Below are positions 45,712 to 57,478 of a stretch of 64,000 bases of DNA, piece by piece. The DNA is taken from positions 32,722,579 through 32,786,578 of the forward strand of contig OY829542.1 of the NCBI GenBank assembly GCA_963691705.1. The letters run 5' to 3'. Source of the DNA: Viola odorata (taxonomy: Eukaryota > Streptophyta > Magnoliopsida > Malpighiales > Violaceae). A program made the position numbers and the translations under genes. Each line of letters starts with the position of its first letter. Position 1 is the stretch's first letter. Below the pieces are notes generated by a model that saw only the letters and a program-made list of their open reading frames with translations, searched no databases and was not told the origin of the DNA.

Positions 45712-46671
45712 TTATGCTCTACCGCCATCGCCACCGTCGCCACTAGACTTCTCCTCCCCTAAGGCAGACATTTCGTCCTCATTCTTATTAACTTTGTCTA
45801 TTATGGTAGAGGCATATTCGGCAATCTTGGCGGGATTGGAGGAATCACTTCCGAAATAGGCAGCGAGCCCAGAAGTGAGGGCCTCCAGAACTTTCTCTTT
45901 CCAACGTTCCATCCTTAGAGGAAGCTTGGAAAAATCCTCATTTTGTGCCAGCATCTCTTCGTGAAGAAGAAGATTTTTCTTCTTTTCCAAAGCCAACTCT
46001 GCCTCCAGAACATCGATTTTCGCTTTCCCTTTAGATTTTTCTCTGCTCAGGTCCTTTCGCGACTCATCATACAGACGCGTCAGCAACCTCATTTGGTCTA
46101 ACGATCGGTCAAGCCTCACCTTCTAAGCTTGCATGGTGCGGGCAGAATCTTGCAGTTCGCTGTCAAAAGCCTCTACCGCATAGTGAAAGTAGCGGAAGAT
46201 ATCTAGAGAATCATTTACAACGTGTCTGCAGCGAGCCCTTGGTGAAAGCTGAAGAAATTTCTCCTTCTCTGAAGAAGAGCTCATCATCTCGCCTACTAGG
46301 GGCGCCGTGAGTTCATCCCTTGAGAAAGGATTTTGTACCCCCGCAACATGTAAACTGTTGACGACCAATCCCGCCAAATCCATGCGATAGCACGGAGTCC
46401 CCTTGGGGCCATCAGGAGAGAGATTGAGCATCAGAGTCGGAGGGGAGCCTTTATTACTCACCTCTGAGACAGAAGTGAAAAAAAATTGGGGAGGAACTTT
46501 AAGCGGTGGCTCAGGAGCTAGAGAAGTCGTTGTTACCACATCTGGAATAAATTTAGAAATGGGAGAAACAGGAGCGTTAGATGTCGGAGGGGAATCTGTC
46601 ACCAACAAGACTGTAGCAGCGGCAGAAGGGCAGACGGTAGACACGTCAGCAACCTCCACCGGTTGAGAAGT

Positions 46672-47714
46672 TGATACGATCCTTGTTTGCAAAGGAGACG
46701 TAGCACCAATTTTAATCGTTGTTCAAAGACGGATTTCAATGCGGAATAAGATAACTCGCTTACACAATTTAAGTCTGCTGAACGCAAAGCAACAGCCACC
46801 CTAAATTCGAGCAAGAGAGGATCCTTGTCGTTACAGAACTTGCACAATTTAAGTCTACTGAACGCTAAGCAACAGCCACCCTTAACCCGAACAAGAGGAC
46901 AGACAACAAGTAGGATGCAATTCCAAGATTTACTTGTATACGACTCAAGTATTGCGGACTCAAGAAGAACAAGGTTCAACCAACTTGAACAAGGGGCAGA
47001 GATTGAAGAGAGAAGTCTCAATTTATCAAAATAATAGCCAAGTTTCTAAGGAGGCCAAACGACTCCTTATATAAGGTTACAAGCAAACCCTAATAATAAT
47101 AGAAGGAAATTACCTTATTTAACTAACTTAAATAAACTGATTAACTAATTAATTAAATAAATGGAAACAAAGGTTGCTGCCATTATTTAACTAATTAATT
47201 AAGGAAACTAACTAACTAATTGAGTCAATAAATAGAAACAGAAGGTGTTGCCAAAATCGGACAAGACCAAGCAGCCGGCCAAGGAATCCTAGCGCGCGCG
47301 GGACAAGGAGTCCTCGCGGCGCAAGGACTCGCGCACTCGGAACTAGGGTTTGCGTGTGCCTCCGCACCCTAAATTAGGGTTTGGGATATCTTCCAAACGG
47401 CTCGAGCTTTTCCGATGAAACTTGGGCTCCCACTTCTGGACATGTTGTAGTACATGTCGAACCTGATAGATGGGAGAGGTCGGCCCATCTACGCGTCGAT
47501 CTGCTGCTCAGCAGAGGTAACGTCCAACGCCGTGATAGTGAGTAGGTTGAGCATGCGTGGGGTCTTCTCTCGAAGTGCAGCCTCCTCACTTGTCATCTCA
47601 CACTCCAGCTCCTTGTGAATGAGAGATGACAACTTGTCTTGAAGCTTTCTAGTTCTTGCTCGTGTCATCGGACCAGTAGGCGGCAAAGGCATGTCGATGC
47701 GTGGATTCGCATCA
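46672..47714 (-). repeat. Element F 3' LTR
   Basis: Plus-strand ends are TGATACGATCC and GGATTCGCATCA. It includes a duplicated segment containing 'aagtctactgaacgctaagc' (about 46763 and 46848). On the minus strand the first 225 bases code for the C-terminus of pol (TGPMTRARTRKLQDKLS). Confidence 0.93.
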
Positions 47715-50700
47715 TTCCCTCCCCCTTGGAAAGGATTCGCCCTCGAATCCGAATCAGCATCAAGGTCATAATCATCCCCTACATCAAATAAATTTAAGTC
47801 AGCCACATTGAAAGTAGAACTAATGGATCCATACTCACTAGGTAATGCGAGTTTGTAGGCATTATTGTTGATCTTCTCAACAATCTAAAATGGTCCATCT
47901 CCTCGAGGGGATATCTTGCCACGGCGTTGGGATGGAAATCGTTCCTTCCTCATGTGCAGCCATACCCAATCGCCGACCTCGAAGGCAACAAGCTTTCTGT
48001 CGTCATTCCGCTTAGACGCCACCTTGTCATTCATGCGCTCAATATTCTGTTTTGCCTTAGCATGTAATTGCTTGACAAAATCAGCCTTCTGGGCACCATC
48101 TAAACTTACCACATCACTCAAAGGTAAAGGAGTTAAATCCAAAACAGTCCTAGGATTAAAGCCATAAACAAGTTCAAAAGGTGAGTAATGAGTAGTGGAA
48201 TGTACAGCTCGGTTGTAAGCAAATTCAATAAAAGGAATATGATCAATCCAAGTAGAAACATGCTTTCGGACCAGCGTCCTTAATAAAGATCCAAGCGTAC
48301 GATTCACGACCTCAGTTTGTCCATCTGTCTGTGGGTGATAAGAGGTAGAGTAAAGTAATTTCGTACCAAGTTTCCTCCATAAGACACGCCAAAAGTGGCT
48401 AAGAAACTTGGTATCTCTATCACTCACAATAGTCAAGGGAATTCCATGCAAACGAACTACCTCTCGAAAAAATAAATCAGCAACCTGTGTCGCGTCATAA
48501 GTAGTTGAACAAGGAATAAAATGGGACATCTTAGAGAATCTGTCCACCACAACAAAGACACTATCCTTCCCGTTTTTGGACTTGGGCAGCCCTACAACAA
48601 AATCCATGGACAGATCGGTCCAAGGATGGGAAGGCGCAGGTAAAGGGATAAATTCGCCATGACTAGCAGACTTAGATTTGGCCCTACGACAAACTAAACA
48701 ACGAGCAACAATGCACACTACATCACGCTTCATATGAGGCCAATAAAAGTGATCAAGCAATACATCTAAAGTCTTAGTCACTCCAAAGTGGCCCATCAGA
48801 CCACCACTATGCGATTCATGCACAAGTAAGTCACGTAAAGAGCAATGAGGGATACATAACCGTTTATGCTTAAATAAATAACCCTCATGCTTATAAAATA
48901 TAGAACCAGCAATAGACACACCATGTTTGTATATATCACCAAAATCAGCATCGAGAGGGTATAGCTCAATTATATGCGAAAATCCAAGCAATTTGGCATT
49001 AAGTGAAGTGATTAGTGTGTACCTTCGCGAGAGGGCATCAGCAACGACATTCTCCTTACCTTGCTTGTAATGGATGTGATAAGGGAAGGCCTTAATAAAC
49101 TCCATCCAAGTGGCATGGCGTCGGTTGAGCTTGCCTTGTCCCTTGAGATACTTCAGGCTCAAGTGATCTGTGTGAACGATGAACTCACGCGGCATGAGGT
49201 AATGCTGCCAAGTCTCGAGCGCGCGTACAAGGGCGTAGAATTCCTTGTCATAGGTCGGATACCTTAGTTGCGCGTCCTTGAGCTTCTCGCTGAAGTAGGC
49301 GATGGGGCGCTTCTCCTGCATAAGAACAGCACCAATTCCAATTCCACTCGCGTCGTATTCGATTTCAAATGCTTTGCTGAAGTCCGGGAGGGCTAACACC
49401 GGGGCCGAACACAAACGTTCCCTGAGTGTGGTGAACGCCTCCTCTTGCGGCTGCTCCCACCTGAAAACAACATTCTTTTTGGTCAGCTCATTAAGTGGGA
49501 CAGCAATAGTGCTAAAATCCTTGACGAATCGCCGGTAAAAGCTCGCCAATCCATGGAACGAACGCACGTCACTTGCGTTCTTAGGTGCTGGCCACTCCTT
49601 GATCGCTCAGATCTTGTCCTCATCCACTTTCACGCTATCTACACAAAAACCACGAAAACCACGAAAACCAACCTGTTCCATCGCGAATGAACACTTACTA
49701 GGCTTAGCATATAATTGTTGTGCACGAAGTGTTAGAAACACCTCTTTAAGATGGGAAACGTGCTCATCAAATGACTTGCTGTAGATTAAAATATCGTCAA
49801 AGTAAACAACAACAAATCTGCCAATAAAGTGTCTAAGAACGTGGTTCATTAATCTCATGAAGGTGCTAGGGGCATTAGTTAGTTCGAATGGCATAACCAT
49901 CCATTCATACAAACCATACTTAGTTTTGAATGCTGTTTTCCATTCATCTCCTTCCTTCATACGAATCTGGTGGTAACCACTCATCAAATCAATCTTAGAA
50001 AATATCATGCTACCACTTAATTCATCTAACATGTCATCTAGACGGGGTATAGGGTGATGATACTTTACAGTGATTTTGTTGACCGCTCGACAATCAACGC
50101 ACATGCGCCAAGTTCCATCTTTCTTTGGCACTAGGATTACAGGAACGACACATGGGGACAGACTTTCCCTCACATATCCACGGCCAAGCAACTCATCCAC
50201 TTGCCGCTGTAATTCTTTGGTCTCCTCGGGATTACACCTATAGGCTGGCCGGTGAGGTATGGTGGATCCGGGCAGCAAGTCGACTTGGTGTTCTATGCCT
50301 CGGATTGGAGGCAATCCGGGAGGCATCTCCTCAGGTAGAACGTCCTTGAATTCCTGCAAAAGAGATGAGATACCACTAGGAACATAGCTCAAAGGATTAG
50401 AGTTAGAGGCATTTAAACAAAAAGAACGAAAACAAAGTAGAAGAAGAGGGCGGCTTGCGCCAAAACAATTTTTCTGAAAAATCAGTGCTCTCCTCACTTC
50501 GCTCCCCTTGGCATATACACTCAATTTCTTTTTATTTGCCTCTCCTTTTCTCTCAATGCCACTCTCAACACGCTTACTCTTTTCATGCGAATGTTTACAC
50601 TCACCCTCTGCATGCTTGCTGTTTTCATGCGAATGTTTTTCTTGCTCACACTCGCCCTCTACATGCTTACTCTTTTCATGCGAATGTTTAACACTTTCAC

Positions 50701-50782
50701 ACTCAGTTTTGCTCTCTTTCTTTTTGACACTCAATCCTTCTTTTTTCTCTCTCAATTCGTTTAGTGATCTCATATTCAGCAT
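47489..50782 (-). pseudogene. Element F Pol (RT-RNaseH-integrase), near intact
   Basis: It starts in a frame overlapping the end of gag-pro, with a charged linker of repeats (HEKSKHVEG, HENSKHAEG). RT follows ([36 protein letters not shown] near 49800), then RNase H ([23 protein letters not shown]). The integrase has zinc ligands ([18 protein letters not shown]) and a DDE core ([31 protein letters not shown]). The C-terminus has GDGPF and runs into the 3' LTR. Only two in-frame stops are seen, at 49607 (TGA) and 47885 (TAG); the first is at a site where a CGA codon would give TGA by C-to-T change. No chromodomain is visible. Confidence 0.92.
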
Positions 50783-52571
50783 ATGACTTAGCTAGCCATT
50801 GTTGATCCTCAAACACCTCAGCTGGTGTCAAAGGTGCTAATGTGAATTTTCTGCCATCTTTTACCAACTTATAGTGATTGCTCTTCCCATCATGATTAGC
50901 CTCTCTATCAAACTGCCAAGGCCTACCAAGGAGAATATGACTTGCTTGCATTGGCACTACATCACAAAGTACCTCATCGGTGTACTTGCCAATGCTGAAA
51001 CTAACAAACACTTGCCGATTTACCTTGATTCCAGCACCATCTGTCATCCAATGTAGCTGATACGGCTTCGGATGCTTCACGGTCGGCAAACCCAGTTTGT
51101 CTACCATCAACCAACTCGCACAATTGGTGCAGCTCCCGTTGTCAATTATGATGGAACAACCCTTCTTGTCAATTACACCACGAGCGTGGAACAAGTTGTC
51201 TCGCTGCTCCTCATCACATACTTCCTCCTTTGCTTGTGCACTCAAATTCCGACGCACAACAAGCATACCAACCCATGCTCCCCTCTGACATTCATCATCC
51301 GAATCAGCACTACTTTCCTCCTCACATTCGGACCCTTCACGATCATCATCCGACTCTTGTTCACGATTCTGCCGCAAGATGAAGACGCGCTTGTTAGGGC
51401 AGTCCGCCTTCCTATGCCCTCTCCCATTACACTTAAAACAAATAATGTCCTTAGTGGCCGTGCGGTTAGTTGGTGGAGTATAGGGTTTATTACTAACCGT
51501 ATTGGGAGTTGTAGACGTACTAGAGGTACTCTTTGAGGCGTAAGGTAACGCCTTTGGCGTTGCAGTCATGCTCTTTTCATCCTTAACCCAAGACGACTTC
51601 TTCCAAGTGGAGGAACTCGTGGGAGACTTATAGGAACTCGTAGCCTTCCTATGGTTCTCAATCTTAAGAGCCATGGGAAGCATCTCTTCAAGTGTGTTAT
51701 ATTGTGTTAACTCTAACGCATGAGCAATCTCTCGATTCAGCCCACTAGTGAAACGGACCATTGTCACTTCCATATTTTCCTCGACCCTTGCTTGAACCAA
51801 GGCTATTTCCATCTCATTAAAGTAGGTACCAACACTCTTACTTCCTTGTGTTAAGGTCTGCAATCCTTGGTGAAGTTCGCGGCTGAAGTGTATAGGAACA
51901 AAGCATTGTCTCATGACTGCTTTCATCCCATTCCAGGTCTCAATTGGTACATCCCTCGCATTGGCTCGCTTAAGATTAGTTTGCTCCCACCAATGAACCG
52001 CATATCCTCTAAATTCCACGGCTGCTAGCTTAACCTTCTTATCTTCGGAGTAATTATGGCAAAGGAAGATGGACTCTACCTTCCTCTCCCATATTAGGTA
52101 CGCATCCGGATCATCAGCACCATCAAATGGAGGGATTTTCATTTTGATGCTGCCAATATTCCCATCAACTCTAGCCTCATCTCGAGGCTGTCTCTCTGCC
52201 CTCCCCCTTGGAACATCTCGACAGTGAATAAAACCTTTGCCCCCATCGGGCTCGTCCTCCCAATTCACAGGTGGTACTTAAGGTCCACGTCTAGCAGCCC
52301 TCCTCGGAGGTATTGGTGCTAGGGCTCGTTGTGGGTTGGCGTTGGCAGCCGGTGGCACATGGGGTTGCCTACGCGCATTATCCTCCTCATCGGACACATC
52401 CGAAAGATGACCGTCCCTTGGATCATCTACTGCCCGAGGGTTAGCGTTTATGGTCTGTAGGGCCGCAACCCTTGCAATCTCAACTTCAGCGGTCAACTGT
52501 CGTTCTTGTATGGCCCTCAATGTTTCTTGCATAGCTGCAAGCGCAGCTGCTATATCTCCTTCTTGAGACAT
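50703..52571 (-). pseudogene. Element F Gag-protease
   Basis: The ATG at 52571 (MSQEGDIAAALAAMQ) follows the leader block and acceptor-like site. A short coiled N-terminus precedes an in-frame TAA at 52278. After it come the Gag core (WERKVESIFLCHNYS, WWEQTNLKRANARDV, VGTYFNEMEIALVQA), a CCHC knuckle (CFKCNGRGHRKADC, near 51391-51432), an acidic stretch, and the protease (IIIDNGSCTNCASW near 51140, HILLGRPWQFDRE). The frame ends 80 bases after the pol frame opens, and pol is in the +1 frame relative to it. Confidence 0.9.
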
Positions 52572-52580
52572 CGAATTTTC

Positions 52581-52657
52581 CTGAAAATCACAACACGAAA
52601 TAAAAGCGTAAAATTGCACTAGTCCTAGCACTCCCTCACGTGTTTACTCTCGTGTTT
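52581..52657 (-). promoter_or_regulatory. Conserved leader block before gag (F)
   Basis: The minus strand has AAACACGAGAGTAAACACGT then GAGGGAGTG (52657-52629), then TTTTCAG|G (acceptor-like AG at 52582-52581) and the ATG at 52571. The block is identical with that of element E. Confidence 0.62.
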
Positions 52658-53420
52658 AATCACTCTAATAATCTCACCAATAAATCACTCAATGTACCTG
52701 CAATTGTTCAAATGTTAATGAGACTTAAGAGATCAAGAAAAGCTGCCAAGAAGACTCTCAAAGAAAACTAGCTTCAAAGTAGGTGATGATACTTGGTATT
52801 GGATTAATTGCAAGAACAAACAATTAATCAAATAACAAGTGGAATAGAAGGCAATATCAAGGGATCAAGAAGAGCTCAATTTGACTCGAAAGGACTCAAA
52901 TAAAAGCAATTTCCAATTCTGATTTCACAACACAATTGTCATTCAACTCCAATTCGTCTCAATGATAATTCTGATTTTTGCAGCAAGTATTCTCTGATTC
53001 TTAATTTGCTCTTGCTATTCCTCAAATACTGATATCCCCTTCTTCTTTTTTTGTATTTGATCTAATGCAACCTTCTCTTGATCTTTTAGAAGTTGCTGTT
53101 TTGTCTCTTTTCTTTTCTTTCGTAACAACAAAACACAGTTTAGTAAAACAGGTGTAGTTTTTGACTCCGGCATCCGAATCACTTGATTCTTTTTGATTCG
53201 GAACCCTAACAAGTGCAGCTTTCCAACGAGACCTTTCTCACGAAAAACGGACGTCAATAGCTATGTATATAAATACAATTTCGACTTGACAGAAAAATTG
53301 CACATATACGAACCAAGCACAGCAAAGATATCGGTTTTGAAAGGAGTAGAAGAAAATACCGATTTCAGCAATGAAAACTTGAAAACAATTAAAGATACTT
53401 ACCAATCTTTGAACGCCTTA
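52658..53420 (-). other. Untranslated leader of element F
   Basis: A/T-rich leader, clearly similar to that of element E near the primer site (for example 'cattgctgaaatcggtattt'). It includes T/C-rich tracts near 53040-53130. No gene. Confidence 0.6.
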
Positions 53421-53433
53421 AGCTCCGCTACCA
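53421..53433 (-). promoter_or_regulatory. Primer-binding site of element F
   Basis: The minus strand reads TGGTAGCGGAGCT two bases after the end of the 5' LTR at 53436, the same as in C, D, E and G. Confidence 0.8.
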
Positions 53434-53435
53434 AC

Positions 53436-54478
53436 TGATACGATCCTTGTTTGCAAAGGAGACGTAGCACCAATTTTGATCGTTGTTCAAAGACGGATTT
53501 CAATGCGGAATAAGATAACTCGCTTACACAATTTAAGTCTGCTGAACGCTAAGCAACAGCCACCCTAAATCCGAGCAAGAGAGGATCCTTGTCGTTACTG
53601 AACTTGCACAATTTAAGTCTGCTGAACGCTAAGCAACAGCCACCCTAAACCCGAACAAGAGGACAGACAACAAGTAGGATGCAATTCCAAGATTTACTTG
53701 TATACGACTCAAGTATTGCGGACTCAAGAAGAACAAGGTTCAACCAACTTGAACAAGGGGCAGAGATTGAAGAGAGAAGTCTCAATTTATCGAAATAACA
53801 GCCAAGTTTCTAAGGAGGCCAAACAGCTCCTTATATAAGGTTACAAGCAAACCCTAATAATAATAGAAGGAAATTACCTTATTTAACTAACTTAAATAAA
53901 CTGATTAACTAATTAATTAAATAAATGGAAACAAAGGTTGCTGCCATTATTTAACTAATTAATTAAGGAAACTAACTAACTAATTGATTCAATAAATAGA
54001 AACAGAAGGTGTTGCCAAAATCGGACAAGACCAAGCAGCCGGCCAAGGAATCCTACCGCGCGCGGGACAAGGAGTCCTCGCGGCGCAAGGACTCGCGCAC
54101 TCGGAACTAGGGTTTGCGTGCGCCTCCACACCCTAGATTAGGATTTGGGATATCTTCCAAACGGCTCGAGCTTTTCCGATGAAACTTGGGCTCCCGCTTT
54201 TGGATGTGTTGTAGTACATGTCGAACCTGATAGATGGGAGAGGTCGGCCCATCTACGCGTCGATCTGCTGCTCAGCAGAGGTAACGTCCAACGCCGTGAT
54301 AGTGAGTAGGTTGAGCATGCGTGGGGTCTTCTCTCGAAGTGCAGCCTCCTCACTTGTCATCTCACACTCCAGCTCCTTGTGAATAAGAGATGACAACTTG
54401 TCTTGAAGCTTTCTAGTTCTTGCTCGTGTCATCGGACCAGTAGGCGGCAAAGGCATGTCGATGCGTGGATTCGCATCA
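53436..54478 (-). repeat. Element F 5' LTR
   Basis: The 1043-bp partner of 46672-47714; same ends and the same internal duplication. The reading frame of its last part (54253-54478) is the same peptide as the pol C-terminus, which here merges by chance with antisense gene A of the host element. Confidence 0.93.
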
Positions 54479-54914
54479 GAAGTGCTCGCCATGGAAGAAA
54501 CGACAGGCGCTACGGTAACCCTAACGTTAGCATGGTCAGAGGAGGCCCCGGTAGCCTGCTCATTCAGGCATACCCTCAGTTTTTTATGCTGAAGCAAGGA
54601 AGTAGGACAAAGGTCTGGCTTGGCATCCATGTCCTCACTTTGGCTGCTATCGTCACTATCAATTAATCGAGTCACAGGTCGACTTATATTTATCCCTCCC
54701 TGACGAGTTGGCAGCCAGTTGTCGATAAAGCGGGAAGCTCGCGCGGAATTAACGCGCCCTTGTCCCCTCCCAGCGACTGTCTTTGTTTTTCCCCTCTTGG
54801 GTGGAGCTCCCCGATAGCTAGAAGGCACGGCAGGAGGAGAAGCCGGTATCATTCTAAGAGGCATCACATTCAGAGGGGAGTTAGTCCCTCCCGATGACTG
54901 ACCGTCAGTGTCTC

Positions 54915-54981
54915 CTGAAAAAGGAATATATGAGAGCAGCAAAAAAGCGAGAAAGGGAAGCATAAAGGAGGACAAACTCAC
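54915..54981 (-). other. Intron of antisense gene A
   Basis: The minus strand reads ATGG|GTGAGTTTGT ... CTTTTTTCAG|GAGACACTG. The 67-nt interval has a consensus donor and a pyrimidine-rich acceptor; removing it keeps the frame (VMG to DTDGQSS). Confidence 0.7.
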
Positions 54982-55437
54982 CCATAACGCACTCGTCTAA
55001 AAGTCTGTATGAGGCAAACTCCCGAATGCGATAGTGTATACTCTTATCCAACAAAGCGTTAGCTTGATCAAGCTCGCTCCTAGTCAGCACCACTGGGTTC
55101 GCCCAAAGGGGACCTATAAGCTCTTGATTAAAACCAAAGCGCCACCAACGGGATGGTAGTTCAAGAATGAAGAAGCTATTTTTCCAGTCAGCCACGGTCC
55201 TCTCAAAGCCACAAAATTGCTGCCAGAATGACTGCACAAACGCGTCATGCCAGCTTGGAGTAATACTGATTAAACAATCGTGACAGGTCATGCTAAAGAA
55301 TTTATGAAATAAATTGAGAGATGGGGCGAGAATGCCCTCCAGGTCGCAAGCACGGAGAAAGGCATAAACCCCACACCAAGAAGAAGGAGTTATCTGGGCA
55401 GAATTAAGCTTGTACTTCCGTAGCAGTTGATAACATT

Positions 55438-56044
55438 CGGGCTTCTCTTGAAGGAAGAAACCGTGATCTTGAGCTTGAAGGATCTAGTCTCCTTTGGGAG
55501 GATGGTAAACACAAGGGTGGAAGGTGTTTAATGGTGTTAATTCAAGGAGATTGCGGAAGAGTGCAGTGGATTATATGGAAGAAGATGAAGATGTATTGAT
55601 GAAATACAATATATGGAACTTGTAATCAAATGATTACAAGGATCTCTTAATTCGTGCTCACCCTTACTTGATCATGTAATGACCAACCCGATGAGATTAA
55701 ACAAGATGAACAAAAACCGGGTTTAAGACCCCTAAGGCAATTGGTCTTGAAAAGGAGATAAACTCAACAAAATCAAAGACAAGCTATAAAAGAGGCTATC
55801 TCCTTCTATTTATAGCTTGGGCATTATTACATGGAAAAACCCTAAAATAACCCTTGGACAAAGGGGCTAGAAGGCCGGCCACTTGCTGACTTGGCAAGGA
55901 GAAGTTATTCCAAAACAGTCCCTACGACACGACTCATGGGCAACTAGGGTTTGGCGCGACCGTGTGCGAGGGTCTTCATGGCTTGCTCGGCCATCCCGTG
56001 AGGCCGATGGCGCGGATACGAGGTTGGTCCTCGAGCTCGTATCA
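55438..56044 (-). repeat. Element D 3' LTR
   Basis: A 607-bp LTR with plus-strand ends TGATAACATTCGG and GAGCTCGTATCA. Compared with the 5' LTR it lacks about 46 bp in the region of the tandem 'gtgtttaatggtgttaat' motif and near 55740. Confidence 0.92.
55790..55819 (-). promoter_or_regulatory. TATA box within an inverted repeat (D LTR)
   Basis: CAAGCTATAAA (55790-55800) and TTTATAGCTTG (55809-55819) form a perfect 11-bp inverted repeat, so a TATA-like box reads on both strands. The same is seen at 60916-60955 and in the solo LTR at 6233-6272. Confidence 0.65.
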
Positions 56045-56914
56045 TCCTCTCCCTCTTCAAGGCAATTCGCCCTCGAATCTGGAGGCTCTATCCCTCGAAA
56101 GGCCGAACGGGCCAAGGCATGCTCTCGGCTAGTACTCACATATGGAACCCTCAACATACTACTCTCGGAGAAAATAGGCCAAGGCAGAGGCCGGGCGGGG
56201 GCAAGGGCCATAGGCACGAACGGGAACAAATCAAGGACAATCCAGGCGCGACTAGTGCCAACAAACGGAGTCCGCCAAAACACCTCTCGGAAACATATAT
56301 AGGCCATGGTGGAGGCCTTTCTTGGGCAAGACATGTAGGCGCGGACGGGGGAGACCCAAGAACAACCACGGATCGACCAAGATGGGAAAAGGTGCGGCCA
56401 AGAGGGTCAAATCCAAGTAGAAATAGATCCTCGAAGCTATGCGTAGGCACACTCGGCGTGATAGAGAAGGAACTTCCCATGGACTGAAAATGGTGTTGCA
56501 ACTCAAGGCAATGGAAGGCTCTCTCGTGGCTGCCCGAAGAGAAGTGCTACGGAATGGAAATGACAGGGTCTAGGTGCTGGCCCAAAGTAGTAGACGCATG
56601 GCCATGGGTACTACGGACGGCCAAAGGAGCAGTGGAGGGGAGACCATGTGAGACCGAAAGACCAAGTGAATGCGCCAAGACCGGAATGAAAGGCACTCGG
56701 TCCACATACCCAAAACCAAGAAGGAACGGATCCATTAAGTCATGTGTGGGCACACTCGGGATGATGGAAAACTCACTACCAAAGGACCGCAAGGTGCGCT
56801 GATGTGCTAGGCCAAGGAGGGCTTTCGCGTGGCTGCCCGAAGGGGCCTCTAGAGACTCATCCGAAATGGGTGGCAACCCCAAGTCCAAATCCTCCAAAGT
56901 AGCCCTCAAAACCA
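56045..56914 (-). other. Element D 3' region with duplicated coding-like units
   Basis: Two minus-strand frames (56939-56547 and 56501-56151) contain similar segments: FSIIPSVPTHDLMDPFLLGF and FSITPSVPTHSFEDLFLLGF. These are diverged copies of a unit of about 300-370 bp. The region may continue the acidic-repeat protein after frameshifts. No known domain is recognised. Confidence 0.5.
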
Positions 56915-57478
56915 CTAAATCCGAAGACACCAACTCCAAAGAACACCATTCGAGAGGAGCTCAAATAAGTCCCCATCCAATGGCGTCAACTCTCCCAAAG
57001 TAGCACTCGAAACCACTAAGCCTGAAGCCATACTAAACGCATCCTCAATAAGTAGTGGTAGCTCGGCTGAATCAATACTAGAAGACACTCTCCTAACACT
57101 CTCCAACTCATCCAAAGGATCCCTCGAGATCACCAAAGCTGAAGTCCCAATAGGCACCAAACCCGAAGTCACCAACTCTAAACCAAACTCATCCGAGGGT
57201 AGCTCAAGTAGGTCCTCATCCGAGGGAGTAAACTCACCCGAAGTGGCATGCGAATCCACTAAGTCCGAGACCACACTAAGCTCATCCTCTCTAAGTGGTG
57301 GTGAGCCGGCCGAATCAGCAATAGAAGGCACTCCAAGGTCCACATCATCACCATCCGAAAGGACCTCAAGTAATTCCTCCCCAAATGGAGTCACCTCCTC
57401 CTCAATAAGTGATGGAGATCCGACCGAAACAACAATAGGGAGATCACCCTGCTGGCAATAAATGTGTCTCCTCTCCAA
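56915..57478 (-). CDS. Element D acidic repeat ORF
   Basis: A 187-codon frame in a different frame from the zinc-knuckle ORF, which it overlaps by 35 bases. It consists of about three copies of an acidic unit of 60-77 residues. Shared landmarks are GSPSLIEEEVTPFGEELLEVL, GSPPLREDELS..GEFTPSDEDLLEL and AELPLLIEDAFS..GELTPLDGDLFEL. Rich in Glu, Asp, Ser, Leu and Val, it would be strongly negative. The function is unknown. It is probably the downstream part of the same polyprotein. Confidence 0.55.
   Translation of the reverse strand: MERRHIYCQQGDLPIVVSVGSPSLIEEEVTPFGEELLEVLSDGDDVDLGVPSIADSAGSPPLREDELSVVSDLVDSHATSGEFTPSDEDLLELPSDEFGLELVTSGLVPIGTSALVISRDPLDELESVRRVSSSIDSAELPLLIEDAFSMASGLVVSSATLGELTPLDGDLFELLSNGVLWSWCLRI

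Larger units (their letters stand above)
46672..54478 (-). mobile_element. Element F: full-length chromovirus-like element
   Basis: It has 1043-bp LTRs at both ends and GAAGT on each side (46667-46671 and 54479-54483). On the minus strand it has the primer site, leader, Gag, protease, RT, RNase H and integrase in order. The LTRs differ at about 20 sites by eye, so insertion is recent. Four lesions (52278, a frameshift near 50740, 49607, 47885) stop expression. The RT/integrase style matches element G. It lies in antisense gene A of the Tat element. Confidence 0.95.

Noticed and set aside
54253..54981. A single 242-codon minus-strand gene
   Set aside because: It is a chance merger: its start lies in the intron of antisense gene A, its middle is exon 2, and its end is the F LTR.
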